53,361 bases of DNA. Origin: Actinomycetales bacterium Actino_02 (GTDB lineage Bacteria > Actinomycetota > Actinomycetes > Propionibacteriales > Propionibacteriaceae). The notes under the pieces were generated by a model. It did not search any database, had not been told where the DNA came from, and saw nothing but the letters and a program-made list of their open reading frames with translations. The translations under genes and the position numbers were made by a program. Below, in pieces: positions 49,001-53,361 of the stretch. The first letter of the stretch is position 1. Every line of letters begins with the position of its first letter. The stretch covers positions 1 through 53,361 of the forward strand of contig LUYM01000019.1 of assembly GCA_001603275.1 (NCBI GenBank). The letters run 5' to 3'.

Positions 49001-52000
49001 GCATTCCCCACCGACGAAGGCTTGGGCACCGACCAGTTCCAGTACCTGGTCACCGACAAGTACGGCCAGACCGGCGCCGGCGTGATTCGGCTGGCCGTGG
49101 TGCAGCCCGGCCAGACCCAGGTGCCGATCGCCGTGGACGACCTGATCCAGGCCAGGCCCGGGGCCAAGGTCAACATCGATGTGATGGCCAACGACCTGAT
49201 GGCTGCCAATGACCGCGTCCGGATCAAGCCGCTGGTCAGCCCGCCGCCAGGGGTTGAGCTGGTGGGGGAGCAGGGTCCGATCACGGCCACCGCCCCGGCC
49301 GCGGATGCTCAAACCACCACTATCAACTACACCCTGACCGGCAACGGTGGGGACGGCAACACCGGGACGGTCCGGGTGATCGGCGTCGATGGCTTCCTCA
49401 ACCCACCGCGGGTCAAGGACCAGTTGGCGACCAGCGATGGCAAGCTGGCCAGCGTCGATGTTCTCGCTGACGCCTGGGATCCGGACGGCAACGTCAGTGA
49501 CCTGACTGTTGAGTCAGTCTCCGACCCGGAGGCCAAGGTCGTCGGCGGCACGGTGTCGGTGCCGCTGGCTGGCACACCCCGGGTGTTGAGCTACACGGTC
49601 CGTGACCTGGACGGTGCCCGATCCTCGGCACTGATCTACGTCCCTGGTGACGGCACGGGTGCACCCTATGTCACCGGGACGATCTCCATCGATCCGGGGC
49701 GCACCAGCACCGTGGCGCTGGCGGAGGTGATCTCTTCCACTCGCGGAAAGCCGGTTCGGATCACGGTCACCAACTCGGTGGGCGTGTCTCCGGCCAGTCA
49801 CCTGAAGGTCAAGCCGAGCAGTGATCTGACCCAGGTCGAACTCGCGGCCGACGACTACATCGGACCGGCGAACCTGAACCTCGAGGTCACCGACGGCACC
49901 TCGCTGACCGATCCCGACGGGTTGACGGCGGTCCTTTCGGTACCCATCCAGGTGGGGCCGCCCACGCCGGTGCTGCGCTGCCCGTCCGATCGGCAGACGA
50001 TCACCCGCGGTGCGGCCAGCAAAGCCATGGACCTGATCGGGTTGTGCCATGTCTGGACGGCCAACCCGGCAGATCAGGCGGCGGTCGCCTTCGCCACCAA
50101 CTGGAAGGCCGGGGCCGAGCTTGCTGCCGTCACCCCGAGCCTGGACGGTCAATCGCTGGTCCTCCAGGCAGGGGGCAACTCCCAGCCGGGCGCAACCGGA
50201 ACCCTCGAGATCACGGTTCGCGGGACGAATGCGAAGCCGGGAGAGCTCAACATCGTTGTCAAAGATGCGCCCGCAGCCCGGTTCAAGGCTCAGCAACTGG
50301 AAGTGAAGCAGGGCGAGCAGATCTCGGGGACCATCGCTTTGCAGTCCGACATCCTCCTCGACCGCAAAGACACCATTGTGGCCATGCCGGATCTCGCGCA
50401 CGCCACGGAGTGGTTCGACGGTCCCAACTGGAAGGTCACCGCCGACCCGGACTATGTCGGCCCGCTCAGCTATGACCTGACCCTGACCGACGTCCCTGGC
50501 GCCGCAGATCGCGAGATTCATGGACGCCTGGAGATCTCCGTGTACGGAAAACCGGCCGTCCCCGGGGCCCCGCGTGGCGGAAGACTGGCCCAGAGCCACG
50601 CCGTGACCCTCACCTGGGATCGGCCGGACTCCAACGGCGCCTCCATCACCGCCTACAAGGTTCTGCAGCACGGCGGGCGTAACGACGGTGACGGCAGAGA
50701 GTACGACTGCAAGACCGAACAGTGCACGATCAAGAACCTCGACAACGACGTCCCGGTCACTTTCCAGGTGAAGGCCTACAACAAGGCCGGCTGGTCGGAG
50801 TACGGCCCTGAATCACGCGAGATTCGCCCGGATGCCGTGCCTAGTTCGGTCACCGGATTCACCACCAGCGATCCACTCGACAAGAAGATCACGCTGAGCT
50901 GGAACCCGGTCGTTGCGCAGCCCACCGAGTTCTCCCCGGTCCTTCGCTACGAGATTCGTTGGCCGGGAGGAAAGGCGACTGCTGGCCCGAATGATGTCAG
51001 CACGACAGTCCGGGTGAAGGCGAACAAGAGGACCACCTTCTCGATCTGGGCAGTCAACCGCACCGGCAAGTCGCAGAAGGCGGCCACTGCGGAGGGCTGG
51101 CCCACCGGGGATCCGCTGTCATTCGACGTCCAGGGGGTGTCCGCAGATCTTGATGTCAACGAGACAGTCGCCACCGTCACCTGGGCTGCCGCCGGGCCGA
51201 ATGGAAAGGGCCCGACGCTCTACTTCGTCTCGCACAATGGTTCGCCGGTCGGAAAGTGTCAGCGCCAGCAATCCACGAAATGCGTGGTTGGCGGGATCAC
51301 CCTCGACGGGACCGATCACCACTTCACGGTCGAGGCGCAGAACTTCTATGAGCACAAGACGACGGCAGACTTCACCTGGAAGGCGATCGGGCGGCCTGGG
51401 GACTGGAGCAGCGATCTCACTCTGACCGAGACCGGCCAGGACCACCAGTTCACGCTGTCCACGACTACGCCCAACTCACGCGGACAGTCGGCGAATCTGA
51501 CGATTAACGCCGGCGGCAAGGTGACCACGATGAAGGTCTCCAGGACCGGAGAGAAGTTGAATCTCCCACTCGAGGTGCCGACCAATGGGCAGGAATACAC
51601 CGTCAAGCTCTCGCTGTGCAATGAGGTGGCGGACATGGGCTGTGCCACCAAGAGTGGATCGGTGAACACCTACGGGCCGCTTTCCAAGCCGTCGATCACG
51701 ATGTGGACGGACCGCTCCACGGGCCGATTCCGAGTGAGCAATCTGAATGGCAACGGACGCCCCGCGACGCTGGTGGTGACGTCGTCGCGAGGCTTCAGCC
51801 AGACCTACAACATCGACGCCAACGGCAACGCGGACATTGAGGGTGCTCAAGATGTTGGCTGGTCAACGAGCGTGTCCTTCTCCGCCCATCTGGAGCCGAA
51901 GGGCGGCCAGAGTCGTGGGAACTCTGGCACCGACACAGCGGGACCGCAGTCAACGATGGCGAAGCCGAATCCGACGGCCAACTTCAGCCTCGGCCCGCTG

Positions 52001-52231
52001 GTTGGCGGCACTGGGACCTATCGGAACTGGCACTACGCGGACGTCGAACTCAGCGGCTGGAATCCAGAGTCCACGGTGCACTGTGGTGCGCAGTCGACTC
52101 AGACCGATTTGAAGGACTGGAGCCAGGACTTCGACGTCAACTCGGACGGCTACCGAGGCACCACGACCACCACCCTGAAGGTCGCCAATAGCGGGGCTCT
52201 TCCCGATACGAGCTTCTGCGCCCAGAGATGA
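46079..52231 (+). CDS. Giant membrane-anchored protein with cadherin/Ig-like and FN3 repeats
   Basis: A 2050-residue protein. One membrane helix lies at the N-terminus (SVAFAAVVALVAVMAVNA, residues about 13-30). A strand-rich domain to about residue 380 resembles a beta-propeller. A Gln/Glu-rich linker (DKQQQQQEEEETK) follows. From about residue 408 to 1200 come at least eight Ig/cadherin-like units that repeat a form such as ARDD.....VLDNDVDPNG, VDVLANDSDPHGG or VDVLADAWDPDGN. From about residue 1490 come fibronectin-III units (HAVTLTWDRPDSNGASITAY, KKITLSWNP and others). No sortase or wall motif is seen. I chose the ATG at 46079, preceded by GGGGGGCGG. It sits between the kinase and MoxR. 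The role may be adhesion or wall-linked structure. Confidence 0.88.
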   Translation: MVRAGQAIARQVPSVAFAAVVALVAVMAVNADGQKVQRVEANNAAIWVTNNDGARFGRFNKASSKLEFQKQAGADGIVGDVAVRQDGNSVIVLNLSAGTMYAVDTATGADGREQAASIPTGGVVDLRGGTLALVDPASGKVWATRTGGSSHVLDLSALAATSAPLAELGPSPAGVKRPVGLSVGADGSVHAASASGKLVSISATELGFANPQYSQLPVQGLSDVQVAALGGVAAVFDATTGQLILPGGRTAQLPPDPNATIQQGGADVGSVAVATSSGLYAVSYDASVQQVFTRSASSAPTEPVSLGSSSASGHCVLAAWSGDPGQVVRSCNEAAGVDVSGTSPQRLALPYFQVNWGLVVLNDRADGRIYDVDLQQSFQDWNAMRDLDKQQQQQEEEETKAPTDALPKARDDSYGARPNRTSVLHVLDNDVDPNGQILAISKVEQPSGSAAKVLISPDGQTLQFQQPLDGKDTSFNYTISNRKGEATARVVIKAENGAEDQGPEPRDNYTEPVYPVAPAGTVSIPVADDFRDFDGDPITVVSAKDGDKDVPVTADGLIEYTAPEGQKSVQTRTVTFQLRGANVVHSAIVKVSSNEDLDGTAPVARPDAVKGEVGKPISVLPLANDIPGVDPASEDTKLSLADDVTGWKGAKVTTDRVGGRVTFVAESSGTYLVPYTAGFGSAATADGSIRVDVVDKVSADPIAMPDQAVIRGDQAITVDVLANDSDPHGGLLTVQQVTPSDPKQLQAAVVQGRWLRVVPSDLPFTPNPQSISYQVVNGEGATATGSLTVTRLDAIEDRPVARGDTATVRAGDSVLIPVLANDYTLGGSSLTLASSVLGPKPGELPVTDPVKSSAEDQGDVGTAFVVGNQVRYLAPATVTAPLTVNITYQAMAGVVGAEGVVAVTVNPEPTDAVPDSPPRPVSIEARVASGDTITIPISASGQDPDGDSVALVGLAEGPKLGRVTRITPKGITYQAFPTDEGLGTDQFQYLVTDKYGQTGAGVIRLAVVQPGQTQVPIAVDDLIQARPGAKVNIDVMANDLMAANDRVRIKPLVSPPPGVELVGEQGPITATAPAADAQTTTINYTLTGNGGDGNTGTVRVIGVDGFLNPPRVKDQLATSDGKLASVDVLADAWDPDGNVSDLTVESVSDPEAKVVGGTVSVPLAGTPRVLSYTVRDLDGARSSALIYVPGDGTGAPYVTGTISIDPGRTSTVALAEVISSTRGKPVRITVTNSVGVSPASHLKVKPSSDLTQVELAADDYIGPANLNLEVTDGTSLTDPDGLTAVLSVPIQVGPPTPVLRCPSDRQTITRGAASKAMDLIGLCHVWTANPADQAAVAFATNWKAGAELAAVTPSLDGQSLVLQAGGNSQPGATGTLEITVRGTNAKPGELNIVVKDAPAARFKAQQLEVKQGEQISGTIALQSDILLDRKDTIVAMPDLAHATEWFDGPNWKVTADPDYVGPLSYDLTLTDVPGAADREIHGRLEISVYGKPAVPGAPRGGRLAQSHAVTLTWDRPDSNGASITAYKVLQHGGRNDGDGREYDCKTEQCTIKNLDNDVPVTFQVKAYNKAGWSEYGPESREIRPDAVPSSVTGFTTSDPLDKKITLSWNPVVAQPTEFSPVLRYEIRWPGGKATAGPNDVSTTVRVKANKRTTFSIWAVNRTGKSQKAATAEGWPTGDPLSFDVQGVSADLDVNETVATVTWAAAGPNGKGPTLYFVSHNGSPVGKCQRQQSTKCVVGGITLDGTDHHFTVEAQNFYEHKTTADFTWKAIGRPGDWSSDLTLTETGQDHQFTLSTTTPNSRGQSANLTINAGGKVTTMKVSRTGEKLNLPLEVPTNGQEYTVKLSLCNEVADMGCATKSGSVNTYGPLSKPSITMWTDRSTGRFRVSNLNGNGRPATLVVTSSRGFSQTYNIDANGNADIEGAQDVGWSTSVSFSAHLEPKGGQSRGNSGTDTAGPQSTMAKPNPTANFSLGPLVGGTGTYRNWHYADVELSGWNPESTVHCGAQSTQTDLKDWSQDFDVNSDGYRGTTTTTLKVANSGALPDTSFCAQR

Positions 52232-52255
52232 ACTGCACAGAGAACTGGAGTAAGC

Positions 52256-53224
52256 GTGTCTATCACGAGTGAGCAGGCGGCCTGGTTCGCCAAGACCTTC
52301 GACCAGCTGGCCGACAACGTCGAACTGGCGATCCGGGGGAAGCGGCAGGTGATCGAACTCGCGCTGACCTGCATGCTCAGCGAGGGCCACCTGCTGCTGG
52401 AGGACAACCCCGGCACCGGCAAGACTGTGCTGGCCAAGGCCATCGCCAACACCGTCCAGGGCTCGCACAGCAGGATCCAGTTCACCCCCGACCTGCTGCC
52501 CTCCGATGTGATCGGCGTGACCGTCTACGACCAGCAGAAGCAGGAGTTCGAGTTCCACTCGGGGCCGATCTTCGCCACGGTGGTGCTGGCCGACGAGATC
52601 AACCGGGCCTCACCGAAGACCCAGTCGGCCCTGCTCGAGGTGATGGAGGAGAGCCGGGTCACTGTGGACGGTGTCGCTCACAGTGTCGGCCGACCGTTCA
52701 TGGTGATCGCCACGCAGAACCCGATCGAGCAGGCCGGCACCTATCGGCTGCCCGAGGCGCAGCTCGACCGCTTCTTGATGAAGTCGTCGATCGGTTACCC
52801 CGATCACGATGTGGCCGTCGAACTGATGGGACAGGCGGCGAACCGGGATCGCGCAGCACAGGTCGGCCCGGTGATCGCCGCCCAGGCGGTCGCCCAGATG
52901 GCCTCGTTCGCCAACGAGGTGCACGTCGACTCGTCCATCTTGAGCTACGTCAGCTTCCTGGCGGCGGAGTCCCGGCGGCACGCCCAGGTGAAGCTCGGCA
53001 TCTCGATGCGCGGCAGCCTCGCCTACATTCGCGCTGCCAAGACCTGGGCGGTGGCGAAGGGGCGCGAGTTCGTCAGCCCGGACGACATCAAGGATCTCGC
53101 GATTCCGATCATGAGCCACCGAATCATCCTGAACGCGGAGGCGCAGTTCTCCGGCGTCACGGTAGAGCGCGTGATCGACGATCTGCTGAGCAGCGTCACG
53201 GCCCCGACCGACCGGCTGAGCTGA
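52256..53224 (+). CDS. MoxR-family AAA+ ATPase
   Basis: A 322-residue ATPase. Walker A is EDNPGTGKTVLAKA (near residue 49), Walker B is VVLADEINRASPKTQSALLE, and TQNPIEQAGTYRLPEAQLDRF is the sensor-1/arginine-finger block typical of MoxR. The C-terminal lid has SMRGSLAYIRAAKTWA. MoxR proteins act as chaperones that mature or activate partner proteins, usually with VWA or DUF58 partners. GTG at 52256 has TGGAG upstream. The giant surface protein lies before it and a probable DUF58 gene after it, so one of them may be its client. Confidence 0.95.
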   Translation: MSITSEQAAWFAKTFDQLADNVELAIRGKRQVIELALTCMLSEGHLLLEDNPGTGKTVLAKAIANTVQGSHSRIQFTPDLLPSDVIGVTVYDQQKQEFEFHSGPIFATVVLADEINRASPKTQSALLEVMEESRVTVDGVAHSVGRPFMVIATQNPIEQAGTYRLPEAQLDRFLMKSSIGYPDHDVAVELMGQAANRDRAAQVGPVIAAQAVAQMASFANEVHVDSSILSYVSFLAAESRRHAQVKLGISMRGSLAYIRAAKTWAVAKGREFVSPDDIKDLAIPIMSHRIILNAEAQFSGVTVERVIDDLLSSVTAPTDRLS

Positions 53225-53230
53225 TCAGGA

Positions 53231-53361
53231 ATGTCCGATCCCACGGTGGTGCGGGCGCCGGCAGTGGCGCCCCAGGCCCCTCCCGAGCCCGGCTCGGGAC
53301 GAGGCCGCACGCCACGTCCCCGACGGGCGCGGCGTGCCGCCGGTCGGCGGCTGCTCGGGGT
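53231..53361 (+). CDS. Start of a further gene, probably DUF58 (partial)
   Basis: An ATG at 53231, with CAGGA just upstream, opens a frame that runs to the window edge (43 codons seen). The visible residues are a proline-rich start (MSDPTVVRAPAVAPQAPPEP) and then a very basic stretch (RRARRAAGRRLLG), as often precedes a first membrane helix. The family cannot be read from this piece. DUF58 is suggested only because that gene commonly follows moxR in actinobacteria. Confidence 0.5.
   Translation, partial: MSDPTVVRAPAVAPQAPPEPGSGRGRTPRPRRARRAAGRRLLG

Overview
The window is high-GC DNA from an actinomycete. Supporting signs are frequent GTG starts, many 4-base stop/start overlaps, TANNNT -10 boxes placed 6-8 bases before start codons (leaderless transcripts), and families that are largely actinobacterial (DUF3097, DUF4192, DUF5302, DUF6907). 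The housekeeping content would fit Propionibacteriales, but the genus cannot be fixed from the sequence alone.

Region 1 (about 1-4020) is accessory DNA next to the 3' end of tRNA-Ala(GGC). It holds two small membrane proteins (+ strand). On the - strand is a run of tiny genes: an unknown protein, a DUF6907-like protein, five excisionase-like helix-turn-helix proteins and one other HTH protein. A 236-base block of seven palindromes (1442-1677) lies among them. This looks like one end of an integrated element whose other end, and any integrase, lies outside the window or is lost.

Region 2 (4021-16441) is chromosomal: tRNA-Ala, a PAP2 phosphatase, OsmC, a DoxX-like protein, glycogen phosphorylase, the NAD operon nadA-nadB-nadC preceded by an NrtR-type regulator, a DUF2207 membrane protein, a NIPA/DMT-like transporter and a membrane-anchored protein.

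Region 3 (16557-28965) carries a DUF4192 protein, leuS behind an apparent leucine leader-peptide attenuator, comEA-comEC, holA, rpsT (opposite strand), lepA, mtnP and hemW.

Region 4 (29113-41815) has a complete branched-chain amino-acid ABC transporter (livJHMGF), DUF3097, an inositol-phosphatase family protein, a DUF5302 protein, an MBL hydrolase, then hrcA (with a CIRCE operator), dnaJ, rsmE and tgt. The 3' end of tgt runs into an 80-bp tandem repeat.

Region 5 (42284-end) is a signalling and surface cluster: a PP2C phosphatase, an FHA protein and a receptor Ser/Thr kinase, all with overlapping stop/start codons. A 2050-residue membrane-anchored protein follows, with many cadherin/Ig-like and fibronectin-III repeats, then a MoxR AAA+ ATPase and the start of a further gene (probably DUF58). 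Together they suggest phospho-signalling coupled to an envelope protein and a MoxR chaperone.
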